DNA of 64,000 bases, taken from contig KZ111146.1 of assembly GCA_002077045.2 (NCBI GenBank), positions 1,597,549 through 1,661,548 on the forward strand, in the 5' to 3' direction. Source of the DNA: Rachicladosporium sp. CCFEE 5018. Taxonomy: Eukaryota > Ascomycota > Dothideomycetes > Cladosporiales > Cladosporiaceae. Below the pieces are notes generated by a model. It was not told where the DNA came from. It ran no database searches and was given only the letters and a program-made list of their open reading frames with translations. Position numbers and translations under genes: made by a program. Of this stretch, positions 32,263-43,171 are shown piece after piece (position 1 is the first letter of the stretch; each line of letters starts with the position of its first letter).

Positions 32263-32811
32263 TGTGTGGTGGGTGTGGCTGCTGTGCGCGCCAGTTCGGG
32301 GGCTGGAGGAAATCTGTATGTTGTGCTGCGCTGCTGTCTGCTGTTGCTGTGCCTAGAGGAAGGATGTGCCCAGTCCAGTATGGGTTCCAGGGACACGCGC
32401 CGTCCGCAATATGAGCTGAGGGTGAGTACACTGTCCGTTTGAAGAATGATGTTCAGCTGCTAGACGCAATGCTGGGTAGTCTGGGAGGTATGTGAGTGAG
32501 CTTTGGTCACGGCGTTATGGATAGATTGTGATCGTGAAGAGTTGCGCGTGTTCAGCGTGCAGTGGAGAGTTGTGCGGGTATAACAGGTGTTTGTGCGATT
32601 TCAATGGCTGAAGTCGGAAACGCTGTGGTAGAGGTTGGGTTGATGCCTGAGGACTCACTTTGTTCACGAGCCACCATGGATCCCTTTTTGGAAATCAAAA
32701 CAGGGCTACAGTCGTTGGGAGACCGCAGCAATGCGGTTGTCGCTTCACGCTTACATATTGCGAGCCCCATGGCGCGCTTCAACTGCTCGACCGCCGCCGA
32801 CCAGCAATCGA
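32263..32811. other. Intergenic region upstream of DHH1
   Basis: About 550 bases between the DHH1 start and the GUP1 stop, transcribed in the same direction. Likely DHH1 promoter and leader. No supported gene, TATA box or repeat. Confidence 0.4.
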
Positions 32812-34704
32812 TCAACACTTCAAATCAATCCCCCTCCTCTTCTCCCCTTCCCTCCACTCAAACATGACCTGCACCCCCACAAATAGCGTGGCCATAGCCC
32901 CGAGCAGAAATATTCTCCCGTCCCAGCTCCCTACAATCCCCTCAATCAAACCCTTCAGCCCATCGAGCCCGACGGCAAACCCGACGAGATTCGCCGCCAT
33001 CATCATGAGCACATTACCTACAGCCCCAATTCCACACAGCACGCGGTACGTGTTCGGCCGGTCGGTGTACTTCTTCGCTGGGAATGCGAGCGTGGCGAGA
33101 ACTTCCGGGATCACGAAGAGGGATATCAGCCAACCCCAGGCTAGGAGGCGGAGATTGATATCGTGCCATAGCGCCACGAATGTGAAGACTGCCAGGAAAT
33201 TCACCACGGCCCTCGGCTTTGAACCACGAGAGCCACCGAGGGGTATGTAGATGTATCGTGTAATCCAACGGTTGAAGCTCCTGTGCCAATTCCGCCAAAA
33301 TGCTAACGTGGAGTAATTATCGCTTACGCACCTGACCATATTTTCAGGTGGATCAATGCCGTCGAGCAGTGCCCATAGCCTGAAGAAACGCCATGGAAGC
33401 AGCAACTTGAGCCAGATGACGTGCAGGTTGAAGTAAGCCAGCATGGACAACTGAAAGGGCGTGTATATATTCCAGTCTGGATTCGATTTCGATATCGCAA
33501 CGGCATAGAGATAGTGTAGCACCAGCTCCATGCACAGGAGGGAAAGCAGAAAGCGAACAGCGTAGAGGGTCGTGCGTTTTGTCTGGATTGAGGGGAGCTG
33601 GTGTCGGCATTGGTAGATGTAGTCGTTGAAGGTTATGATGGGACCTGTGAGGTACAAGGGGGCGTAAAGGACGTAAGCGAGGTAGTTGCCGAAGGTGAAG
33701 TCTGTTTGGGATGGAGGAATAGAGATGCGGTCGCGTTCTGAGAGGTTGGAGGGATCGAGGTTCTTCTTCTGGGGCGTATTAGTCTTGTGGCAACGTTTGG
33801 TGGAGGACTCAAGTAGGAGACATACCTCGACGGGACTTGCTGCGCGGTGATCAGAGCTCCACTTGTAGTCCATGTTGAAGCTGATCATGCGTAGCACGCA
33901 GATGTTGAACAACACTTCCCACCTTGATAGCAGACCGCCGTAGCTGTCGAGCTGCGCAGCCCATAGAACGAGAGAAGACCCAGCACCATCGGTTTGTGGC
34001 GAGAAGAAGCCAGCGAGCTTCGCGAGAGGGTAGCCTCTTCCTAGCTCATTCGCAAAGAGAGTGCCGATGTTGAAGACCCATGTGGCAATTGGAACGTGCT
34101 GCCGTGGCAAAGCAGTGGCAATTTGGTAATTGAGATAGAGAATCAACAAGATTTTGAAAGCCGAGATCCCATGTAGAGCCAAGATGAAGACCATAGCGAA
34201 GACTAGATCGAAGCGTATGCGTGTGTTCTTGCGAGTCTCGACAGCACTGTTGCTAGACTTCGATGTAACCTCTTTGCCACTTGATGACGAACCCTAGAGA
34301 GCAATGAGAATGCAGAAGAGGATGAGAGGAGATCGAACACCTACAGCTACTCTCTCATACAGCCTTCTAGCGAGCGGATGCAGCACGACTAGCAACCCCA
34401 TATATGGGATGTTCTCCCTAAAACCCCGGTACTGAGCATCAGAGTTATCGACTTTGCGTCCAGGGATCCAGCCCGGCTCCAGTAGAGACTCATAGTTCTT
34501 GTAGCTCGGATGCCATGGTCCAGAGAGGTCATACACTGCCTTGACCATCAAGGGAGGGATTGTGAGGAAGATGAAGTAGTAGAAGAAGTACTCGGGCGTT
34601 CGCCATTTCGATGGCTGAGCGTATGGCAAGGGCTTGCCATCTGATTTGGAGCCGAGCCGAGTATCGAGAGTCTCTACGGCGTACAGCCGGTTGAGTCCAT
34701 ACAT
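32812..34704 (-). CDS. GUP1: GUP1-like membrane-bound O-acyltransferase
   Basis: MBOAT-family protein of the Gup1 type, which remodels the lipid of GPI anchors and affects glycerol uptake in yeast. Exons on the minus strand: 34345-34704, 33826-34293 and 32812-33768, joined over 50- and 57-base introns, give 594 aa. The second intron (GTATGT...CCCCAG) is a multiple of three without a stop, so unspliced reading is also open. The N-terminus YAVETLDTRLGSK matches Gup1, the conserved Asn/His motif is AFWRNWHRSFNRW and the catalytic His is in FVALWHD. Multiple hydrophobic helices are seen throughout. The frame is open upstream to 34,830, but Met at 34,704 fits the family. Divergent from ARP4. Confidence 0.88.
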
Positions 34705-34903
34705 TGTTAGAGGATTGAGAGCATCTTGGGGAGCATATGAGTGGTTGTAGACAGGGTCTTGGCATGGAAGTCGCGTCTGAGACCTCACTTCACGCGTTGG
34801 CGATGAGAGAAGTAGCTGTGTCGCAATCAAATTGCTGAGCGCTACACAGTATCGGAGCTCCTATCGAGTCCTCAATTCAATCACACTGTCCTTAGGGCTC
34901 ATC
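34705..34903. promoter_or_regulatory. Shared divergent promoter GUP1 / ARP4
   Basis: Only 199 bases separate the proposed start codons, so the two genes must share promoter sequence. If GUP1 began at 34,830 the gap would shrink to 73 bases, another reason to favour 34,704. No TATA box is visible. Confidence 0.45.
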
Positions 34904-36495
34904 ATGGCCACCCTTCCACCCACCCAAGCGCCCAATGCGACCGAGTATGCTGGAGGTATGTGACCGTTAATCTTGAAGCCAGGCAGAGTCACATACTAAC
35001 AGCAGACGCAGACGAGGTTAACGCCCTGATCCTCGATCCCGGCAGCCACTCCGTCCGCGCCGGATTCGCCGGCGAAGACGTCCCCAAATCCGTCGTTCCA
35101 ACTTCCTACGGTCAGCTTCCCTCGGGTGAACGTCTCTTCGGTGAAAATGCCATACACCTCCCCCGCCCAGACCTCGAAATTCGGAATCCCTACGACGCAG
35201 ACGGCATAGTCGAGGACTGGGAGACCGCATCGAAGCTCTGGGAGTACACCATCACATCGCGGCTTATTGGCGCACGGCCGACGGCGCCGAGCAAGAATGG
35301 GCTGAATGATGGGAAGGATGAGCAGGGCGATGTTGATATGGCTGCGGAGATTGAGGGCCTGGAAGAGCAGGAGAAGCTTCTGCAGGAGTTTCCGTTGCTT
35401 GTCAGTGAGCCGCCTTGGAATCCGAAGAAGGAGCGGGAGAGGACTATTGAGTTGGCGATGGAGGACTGGGGCGTGCCTGCTTTCTTCTTGGCGAAGACGG
35501 GACAGTTGGCTGCGTATGTTGTGCTGTGTACCTTGACGGGCAATTGATACTGACAGTGTGCAGATACTCACAAAGCAAGGCTACGGCACTTGTCGTTGAC
35601 ATTGGTGCACGAAATACATCGGTGACAGCAGTGTGGGATGGTATGGTGCTGGGCAAGAGTGCGTCGCTCCTTCCTTCAAGTCTTCTGACCCTTCGTTGCT
35701 CTCTCACAAGCTGACACCACCCTAGGCCTCCACCACACCCCCCTAGCCGGCGAATGGCTCACAAACCAAGTCCGCCTAATGTTCGCCCAACAACAACCGC
35801 CCGTCCCTCTAATACCCCACTACATGGTCAAATCCAAAACCCCCGTCGACGCCAACGCCCCCTCATCAGCAACCTACGCCAAGTACCCAAAGCCTCCAAC
35901 ATCATCATTTCACCTGCAAGAGGAAGACCGTGTCCTCGCTGCTTTCAAGGAATCCGTCGTCCAAGCCTGGCAAGGCCCAGGGCGCCTGGACTCCCCCGCC
36001 GGCCAAGGAAACGTCACAAACAGCGATTACGTCAAGTCCATCCCGCCAAAACCCTTCGAGCTGCCAGACGGCTGGAACACAGTCTTCGGCCTCGAGCGCT
36101 TTCGCGTGGTAGAAGGCCTCTTCGATCCAGCTGCTGCTTACACCTCGGCCACCATCCCCAAGCCAAACTCCGATACCTCCATCCCCTCCATAATCAACAA
36201 AGCACTCCAGTCCGTCGACGTCGATAGTCGGCCCGTACTGCTCAACAACATCATCCTGACCGGCGCTGGGTCACTGATCGACAAGCTGCCGGAGCGGATA
36301 CAGGCAGATGTGCAGGCTCTGTATCCGAATCCTAAAGTTCGGGTGCTGGCGCATAGCAGTAGTGTTGAGAGGAAGTACGGAGCCTTCATCGGGGGCAGCG
36401 TGCTGGGGAGTTTGGGGAGCTTTCATCAGATGTGGATTAGTAGGGAGGAGTATGCCGAGAGTGGGAGGGGGGTGGTGGAGAAGAGGTGTAAGTGA
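34904..36495 (+). CDS. ARP4: Actin-related protein ARP4
   Basis: Nuclear actin-related subunit shared by NuA4, INO80 and SWR1 chromatin complexes. Exons 34904-34955, 35012-35513, 35564-35658 and 35726-36495 give 472 aa. After the short first exon (MATLPPTQAPNATEYAG) the protein reads DEVNALILDPGSHSVRAGFAGED, the actin phosphate-1 region. Later are ATALVVDIGARNTSVTAVWDG, HTPLAGEWLTNQV, ILTGAGSLIDKLPERIQADV and the typical ARP4 end EYAESGRGVVEKRCK. For the first intron the acceptor at 35,011 is chosen over 35,005, because the branch-like ACTAAC sits at 34,995-35,000 and the product then matches the family. Confidence 0.9.
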
Positions 36496-37048
36496 GTGAT
36501 GATACCCTGAGGAAGTGAGTGATGGTAGCAATGAGCTTCTTGGCTACCTTACCAAAAGTATGATAAACGTATGACACTTCGATGTCGATGCGCGTTGTAT
36601 GCCCACACCGTGCGCAGTGGCACAGATTGGCTTCAATTATTATGCAGCTGTCGTTGCCCTCGTAACCACCACCGCCAGTCGTTTATACCACCATGCCTCC
36701 ACCCACCCTCCGCCTTCTCCGCTGCCATTCCTCTGCATTTGCCACCGACCCCACCATCACCGCCACAAGCACGTGCTCACCCCCCTCACCTCACTGCAGC
36801 ACCGCACTCTTTCACGTGCCATTGACATACACCTATGACGCGTCAGCTGCCCCTCGAGGTGCAAACGGCGGGGGTATATAGGCAGCCACGTCGCCGGCGA
36901 GGTGAGCTTCGCTTCCTCTCTCACTCAACAACGCCGACATTGCTGCCATTGGTGTTGTGCATTGGTCGAGTCCGCCACTGCTGTTACACATATCCCCTTC
37001 CATCACACACTCTCTTCGATTAAAGCTGTTGTGCTTTCAACAAGCGCG
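36496..37048 (+). promoter_or_regulatory. Promoter and leader of the coiled-coil gene, with TATA-like element
   Basis: About 550 bases between ARP4 and the coiled-coil gene. A C/T- and CA-rich tract fills about 36,640-36,830. TATATA lies at 36,875-36,880 (GGGGTATATAGG), followed by a pyrimidine-rich stretch up to the ATG at 37,049. This looks like a strong, TATA-driven promoter, unlike most genes here. Confidence 0.5.
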
Positions 37049-37785
37049 ATGGCAACTTCCATGGGTGCTATCGCTGACAAAGTCGAAGACAAAGGTCATG
37101 AGAGTGACGGATCAGTCGAGTTGCTGAAGCCGACCGTCTACGTCCCATCACCCAACAAGACTCGCCGCACCTCGACCGCCACGAAGACCAACAAGCCAAA
37201 GGCCGAGAAGCTCACCGACGAGCAGCTCGCGACTCTCCAGGCTTCGCTCTTCGAGCAGAGTCGTCAGAAGCTCAATCCCACTCAAGTTCAGCCCGAAGAC
37301 GTCATGGAGCTCAGCCCCGACAACATTATCAAGCACCTCGAGTCCGAGCTCACCAAAGCCAAGTCCCGCGTCGCTCAGCTCGAAGGCCAGGAGGCCGCAG
37401 CAGTCGGTCAAGCTGTGCAGGCCCGCGAGGAGAAGTCTAAAGTCCAGCAAACTCTCACCAACCTTCGCAAGACGCTGCTGAGCCGCGACCAGAGCATCAA
37501 GCGTCTGCAGGAGAAGAACGCGAAGGTCGAGGCTGAGGTCCAGCATCAGAAGCACGTCATCGCTATGCTGGAGGCGCAGGTCGAGGAGCTTCGGCGCTAC
37601 TCTCACGGCCTTCGGTACCAGCATGCGCAGGCTTCCGACTTCCACAACAACATCATCAGCAACCTCCAGACTGAGGTCGATAGCTTGACGGCTATGGTGG
37701 AGGAGGCCAAGGTTCGTTTGCACGTCACCTTTCTCGCCTCTACTGTGGTTTCGGTCGCTGACGTCGTCTGCAGAAGCATGTCTAA
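37049..37785 (+). CDS. Small coiled-coil protein of unknown function
   Basis: Not recognised. Exons 37049-37711 and 37774-37785 (62-base intron GTTCGT...TGCAG) give 221+3 = 224 aa ending MVEEAKKHV. Retaining the intron keeps a frame open to 37,870, so the 3' structure is uncertain. The first 60 residues are Lys/Thr/Ser-rich. Residues from about 90 to 215 form one long heptad-patterned coiled coil (LESELTKAKSRVAQLEGQ, LRKTLLSRDQSIKRLQEKN, VIAMLEAQVEELRRYS). No catalytic motif, signal peptide or membrane segment is seen. A role as scaffold or stress-responsive cytosolic protein is possible but unproven. Convergent with the NSUN gene. Confidence 0.7.
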
Positions 37786-37935
37786 GATGATCGCCGATCA
37801 ACCAGTGGCCAATGCAGGGCTGCTGGGGAAGGCGAACATGGCATGGGCAAGGCTGAAGCGCCGCACTTAAATCGGCGTGTTCGATGGCGTATGCAGTTGA
37901 GCGCAGAAAGAGCACCGCAAGGGAGGACGCTAACA

Positions 37936-39075
37936 CTACCGAGGCGGAAGGGTAGCCTTGATGAGCTTGGTGAAGTAGAGTGGGCCCCAGCGGCCGCCAT
38001 TAGGGTGATCAGGTAGAACCAGCCATCCATACGTTGTCCTCTCAGCGAAGCTTTCCAGACCTGGCTCCACTTGTGCATCGAACTTGACGACTTCGGCGGT
38101 CCACGTAAGCTCACCTTTCTTTGACTTCTTTCCGAGCTCTGTCAAGGCCTTCTCAACAACGCCATCGTTCTCTTCGGTGGAGATAGAGCAGGTGGCATAT
38201 AGCACGACACCTCCAATACGTACGGCACGGAGCGCGGTCATAAGGAGGTCCTGTTGAGTCTCAGCCATCCGCTTCGAAGTAGCTGGGCTCCATCTTGCTA
38301 CCTCGTCGGCCACTGCGCCGACTTTGCCACTCGATGCCTTGGCTTCTGCATGGATGATATGTCGTTCGCTTGAGCAGGGTGCATCGACCAGCGCCTTGTC
38401 GTACCCGCCAACACCAAGCGGGAAGGCTTGAGCGCCTTTGATGCCGTCGAACTGTAGTACCTTCTGCTGGCCAGCCGTGACTAGTGAAGCAGGCAGGTAC
38501 TGCGAAAGGTTGTCTGCAAGTCGCCTGTTCCGAGTCCGATCGAACTCGTTCGAATGCAATGCACCCTTCTTTGCGCCGGCCATCGGAGGTCCAGGATAGT
38601 CAGGCTGCAGGTGCGGCCAGATGCTCTGAGCAATGGCAACAGACTTACCACCAGGTGCAGCGCAGAGATCCAACACTCGATCTCCAGGAACAATGTGAAG
38701 CATGTGCACAGCAAGCGCTGAAGCTGCATCAAGGTTCCAATGTGTGGATAGTCCATTCGAAGCTTGACTTGGCTGAGTGAATGGCGCGTCAGGATTTTCT
38801 GCATCGTTACTGCGAACGAAGACTTGGATGTCGTCGCTGTGGATGTCGCCCGTAGCAGACGGTAGGACAATGCGCTTCAGCGACCCTGGACTGCCGACTG
38901 CGGCGTGGAAGTCTGCTAGAGGTACATAGCGGTTGTGAAGCGCGGCATATCGGGTCTTCGCAAGCAGGGCTGAGTACAAAGACGCGTTCCACCGGTCACC
39001 ATACCGCGTGGTCGACGAAAAGTGAGCCGCAAATGCGTCCTGTTGTGAAGATTGTGGGCGCTTGGTCTTCGTCAT
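37936..39075 (-). CDS. NOL1/NOP2/Sun-family RNA (cytosine-5) methyltransferase, NSUN4-like
   Basis: SAM-dependent RNA m5C methyltransferase; the short form and motif set resemble NSUN3/NSUN4, which act on mitochondrial RNA, so a mitochondrial role is inferred. Intronless, 379 aa from ATG 39,075. The frame continues upstream to 39,156 without an obvious better start. Motif I is VLDLCAAPGGKSVAIAQ, motif IV DKALVDAPCSSERH and motif VI GGVVLYATCSIS; the Cys pair in PCS and TCS is the family's catalytic pair. C-terminal GRWGPLYFTKLIK is family-typical. Divergent from GAR1. Confidence 0.87.
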   Translation of the reverse strand: MTKTKRPQSSQQDAFAAHFSSTTRYGDRWNASLYSALLAKTRYAALHNRYVPLADFHAAVGSPGSLKRIVLPSATGDIHSDDIQVFVRSNDAENPDAPFTQPSQASNGLSTHWNLDAASALAVHMLHIVPGDRVLDLCAAPGGKSVAIAQSIWPHLQPDYPGPPMAGAKKGALHSNEFDRTRNRRLADNLSQYLPASLVTAGQQKVLQFDGIKGAQAFPLGVGGYDKALVDAPCSSERHIIHAEAKASSGKVGAVADEVARWSPATSKRMAETQQDLLMTALRAVRIGGVVLYATCSISTEENDGVVEKALTELGKKSKKGELTWTAEVVKFDAQVEPGLESFAERTTYGWLVLPDHPNGGRWGPLYFTKLIKATLPPR

Positions 39076-39630
39076 GATAGTGAACAGATCTTGCAGACAA
39101 TTCAGAAGGAAGAATGAGGTGGCAACAAGTAAGAGACAGGCAGATAGTAGGTGCAATGACTGTGCATTTCTGGCCTATATTTTCGCGCCAAGGAAAGTGA
39201 ATGGATTTTGCGTGGAGGCTCTGATCATTGTAGCACTGACACGTAATGCCTCTGAGGGCAGATACACCCTATTATGTGACTTGACAACGTGCCAGCCGAT
39301 CTGATCTCTTGGTGGACAGACACCAGAATGACGCCCAATGTCGAGATGGAGTCGGCTCTAGCGGCGGGAGAGGCGGATCGCCCCGCTCGCACGCATTGAT
39401 CCGAGAGCTTCACGAATTTCTTGCGACTGCAGCGCAGCTAGAAGAAGCTTTGGCAGTCTGTGATAGAACGCATTCTACCTTGCGCCACTGGACGACCGAG
39501 TGCGCAGACCAGCACACAGCGCTCTATACCCCCCTGTCTCGGCGCCCTACACAATACGATCGACTTTTCGTCGACCGCTCCACCACCAATCCCAAATCGA
39601 CAAGACTTACACAGATAGAAAGCCGGGAAT
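39076..39630. other. Divergent intergenic region, NSUN-like / GAR1
   Basis: About 555 bases between divergent starts of two RNA-modification genes. Only short shadow frames are seen. No TATA box or named rRNA-processing element was identified by eye. Confidence 0.4.
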
Positions 39631-40322
39631 ATGTCATTCCGTGGCGGGGGACGAGGTGGTGGAGATCGTGGTGGGAGTCGCGGAGGATTCAGGGGCAGCG
39701 ATCGAGGAGGACGTGGTGGTAGCAGAGGAGGCTTCCAGTCATATGGACCACCCGCAAGCGTCCTAGGTACGGCGACTCAGTATCCTCACTTGCTACACAG
39801 GTGCTGACCTAGACTGCAGAAATGGGCACCTTCCTCCACGCCACCGAAGGCGAGATGGTCTGCAGCAGCATCAACCCCAAGATCCCCTACTTCAACGCAC
39901 CCATTTACCTCGAGAACAAATCCCAAATCGGCAAAGTCGACGAGATCCTCGGACCCATCAACCAAGTCTACTTCACAGTCAAACCAGGTGAGGGCATGCA
40001 AGCAACGAGCTTCAAGGCAGGTGACAAGGTGTACATTGCTGGAGACAAGTTGCTGCCGCTGGAGAAGTTCCTGCCGAAGCCAAAGCCGAACCCAGGAGCG
40101 CCGAAGGTGAAGAAGCCGAGAGGCGCCGGAGCTGCTGGACGAGGTGGACGAGGCGCACCGAGAGGGAGAGGCGCACCGAGGGGACGTGGAGGGGATCGCG
40201 GCGGTAGAGGTGGTTTCGGTGCGAGCAGAGGTGGGTTCAGCTCGCGTGGTGGCAGTGGCTTCGGGGCTAGGGGCAGTGGCGGGTCGCGAGGTGCGCCAAG
40301 AGGGCGTGGCAGAGGGTACTAG
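39631..40322 (+). CDS. GAR1: H/ACA snoRNP subunit GAR1
   Basis: Core protein of box H/ACA ribonucleoproteins that pseudouridylate rRNA. Exons 39631-39766 and 39820-40322 (53-base intron, GTACGG...TGCAG) give 212 aa. The layout is the classic GAR domain, core, GAR domain: an RGG-rich start (MSFRGGGRGGG), then MGTFLHATEGEMVCSS, PYFNAPIYLENKSQIGKVDE and GDKVYIAGDKLLPLEKFLPK, then a C-terminal tail of RGG/GRG repeats ending at TAG 40,320-40,322. The intron separates the first GAR domain from the core. Divergent from the NSUN-like gene. Confidence 0.94.
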
Positions 40323-40769
40323 ACAAGGTCATGACGCGGAACGTATGCCTCGGGCGTACGCCACATGATGGAGAGATGTACACGAAGAGCAATTGGCGTT
40401 CTGGCGTATGGCAGGCATGACTTGGGATCCCATGGCTGAAGATGTCGTTCGGGGAGATGTATACCAACCGCAAAAGGGTGCGATCGTAAAGTGGTCGCAG
40501 GACTACAGCGAAGCATCACAACGCTCGATTTCACCTGGTGCGCTTGAATAGTCTCTCACGTTCAGACGATGAACTCCAACAACCAATGAGATGATTCAGT
40601 GTCAACTATTCGACCAAACGAATGGGGTCCATTGCCAAAGCATACATATGTCAAGAAGAGTATTTTGCCATGCGCACTAAAGCCATGTCCCGTATCAATC
40701 TCAGACAGCGATCAACGCCATCTGTGACCGTCGTTCCCCTAATAAGCCTGCACATACTTCACCAGATCC
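40323..40769. other. Convergent intergenic region, GAR1 / secreted protein gene
   Basis: About 450 bases between two 3' ends; only short frames. Nothing recognised. Confidence 0.45.
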
Positions 40770-41441
40770 TTACGCAGCGACGCTGGTAGCGCTGGCCTTG
40801 GTGGAGGTAGCGACGGAAGTAGCATTACCTGAGGTCGGCACAGCGGAGGTGGCTGGCTCGGTGAAGCTGATTGGCGCAGAGAATCCTGGGCCACCGGCCG
40901 AGGTAGTCGCTTTGACTGATGAGACTGGTGCTGCTGTACTGGTCTTCGTGACTTTCGTTACCGCACTGGTCTCGCCGAGAGAAGTGGCAATGGATGTGGC
41001 GGGTGCAACGGTGCTCAGAGCTGGTGCAGTGACGGTTACTGTTACAGCTGCACAAGCAGTCGCATTTGTTGTCGGGTACGGCGCAGTGACAGGATCAACG
41101 ACAACGTTACTCTTGCCAGTCGAGAAAACTGGGCGAGAGCTCATGGAAGTTCCGATCGTAGGAACGCCGCCAGTTGGGACAATTGGGCGAGAGCTGCTGG
41201 AAGGCCCAACTGGCGGAGAACCGCCGGTTGGGACAATCGTGTGAGCGCTGCTGGTGGGTTTGACCGGGGGCTTGCCGCCAGTGGGCCCAGCAGGAAGTGT
41301 CGGCTTGGCAGGCGGTCCAGTGGGTGGCTTGGGACCGATGGGAAAGCCAGGGTAATGGGGAGGCTTAGGAGGCTGCATCAAAGGCGTGGCGTATACACCA
41401 GCCGCGAACGCCGCAAGGACGGATAGTTCGGCGACACGCAT
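40770..41441 (-). CDS. Secreted Pro/Ser/Thr-rich wall-type protein, unknown function
   Basis: Not assigned to a family. Intronless, 223 aa. The N-terminus (MRVAELSVLAAFAAGVYA) is a clear signal peptide, with cleavage likely before TPLMQ. Residues 20-110 are Pro/Gly-rich with imperfect repeats of the type IVPTGGxPPVGxSSSSRP, three of which follow each other. Residues 120-223 are Thr/Ser/Ala/Val-rich, suited to heavy O-mannosylation. There is no hydrophobic C-terminal GPI signal and only the Cys in NATACAAV, so a soluble or wall-entangled mucin-like protein is more likely than an anchored one. Confidence 0.72.
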   Translation of the reverse strand: MRVAELSVLAAFAAGVYATPLMQPPKPPHYPGFPIGPKPPTGPPAKPTLPAGPTGGKPPVKPTSSAHTIVPTGGSPPVGPSSSSRPIVPTGGVPTIGTSMSSRPVFSTGKSNVVVDPVTAPYPTTNATACAAVTVTVTAPALSTVAPATSIATSLGETSAVTKVTKTSTAAPVSSVKATTSAGGPGFSAPISFTEPATSAVPTSGNATSVATSTKASATSVAA

Positions 41442-43171
41442 CTTGAAGCTTTCTATGTGTGATGTAGATATCGAGGTGCTTTGGAAAGGCTTGATCGGAA
41501 ACGAGTGACTGAAGGAGCGAATAAACAGCGAGCCAGTCGCGTTGAAAGAGAGTGTATAGTTGAATAGGATGAGGCAGATGCAAGAAGGAATCGTGACTTA
41601 AGCTTCCTTATACAAGAGCAGGAGAACCTTTTTACTGCAGCTTTGCCATGGCTTACTGTACCAGTCCACATCGGCCGTGACTGTGGGCATCATCCTGAGG
41701 AGAAAAGTGATTGCGGCTGCCGCAGATAGACGTCGATGCAGTGATGCGCTACACACTTGTATCAGGTTGACCACGTCTACTGTAGGGGTCAGAGTCAGTC
41801 GAGGGGCTTGTACAGTGAATGCCACAGCGCTTCGCCTCGTTAACCTTACGGACTCGTCTCCAAGCATTGCGTATCACGCTCTGCAGTCCACGGCTTGGAC
41901 GATTTGGACTGGAGCTGATGCTTTGTGCGTTCGTTTAAACAATTGTTGGCCAGTTCATCATGCGAACTGTAGTCAAACATCGGTAGCGGGTCCAGCCGAG
42001 CACTCATCTCCCCCAGTCTTGGCAATGCTTTGCATGAAACGACGTCGAAACATGACACTCTCGCCGCTCGGTTCCTACAGTCTACTGTGTGATCGTCAAT
42101 CTACAGCTCACCATTTTACGCCCAGCCAAGACCCGCGCTAAACAGAGCTTCGAAGAGAGCGTCAGGGCAGCACAACCTCAATAGCACGACGGACAATATT
42201 GACCTTGCCAACGGTATATACCGCGGACGTCCAGCTGCACTTCGTATCAATCAAGGCCGACCCGGATTCGCCAGACATCGAAGATGCTAAAGTCTTATCG
42301 GCCACACTTCTGGCTCGATGTAAGAACATATAGTTCTTCGTTCTGGCGCGAGGATTCCGTGTCTACCAAAGGTGGACCTATCAGCGTGCCGTGCGACTCT
42401 GCCGATAGTGTGTGTTCATCTCACCAAGGACCTGAGGTATGGAAGTGACAGCTACAACGTGACTGCACCTACCATACTCTATGCGGTTGATCTTCCAGAG
42501 CATCACCTCGGCAGCTGAGTTCTGAAGGAACGACCTATTGGTTGGACGCAAGGTACCAAGTGTAGATACCCAAGGTCATGCAACGCATGGCTTTCGTTGC
42601 TGAGATTTGGCGGATCGCGAGTCACTTCACTCCAGTCATGAGGTGACAGGCTGTCATTTCACTGACCTACACAAGCCAAAACAATGAAGCAGCTGTTCGA
42701 TGCTGGCCACACAACGAATTTGATGTCGTGTCTTAGCAATGAGGTTTCGAAAGTTGAAACCGTTCATTGATCTCCAGGAGTCTTGGCACACATTCGAGCG
42801 TAACAGCACACTAAGCGAGTCTATTGACAGCATATGCGCTTCCTCCTGCCCACGAAAGCGACGTCTCATCGTAGCTGGCGGGTAGGCGATCTGGTACGGA
42901 ACGCCAGGCGCTACTAGATCCATGAACATTGGTTCCACCAACCACACAAGACCTGTGCTTCAGTATGAGGGCACGATGGACAGAAGGTGGAAGTATATGT
43001 TAAGACAACCCTCTGTGTGTGTTCGCCGCCTCTTCGAATTATCATCTTTCGCACTTGCGCAGTCACTCGTTTCCTTCCACGCAAGTCTAGACCATTTTAC
43101 CGCTCCTTCGTTGATCGAAGTAGATAGCATTTCATCTTCAGCCTGTTACTGCATCCCGACAAATTGGCAAA
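41442..43171. other. Long intergenic region upstream of the AA9 LPMO gene
   Basis: About 1.7 kb between the divergent secreted-protein gene and the LPMO gene. The longest frame (41,677-42,141) has no family-like features and looks like chance. A single CreA-type site (CCCCAG, 42,011-42,016) and a weak TATAT (42,994-42,998) are present. A long promoter would suit a carbon-regulated gene, but this is inference. Confidence 0.4.

Noticed and set aside
41677..42141. 154-codon plus-strand frame upstream of the LPMO
   Set aside because: No signal peptide or motif; treated as intergenic.
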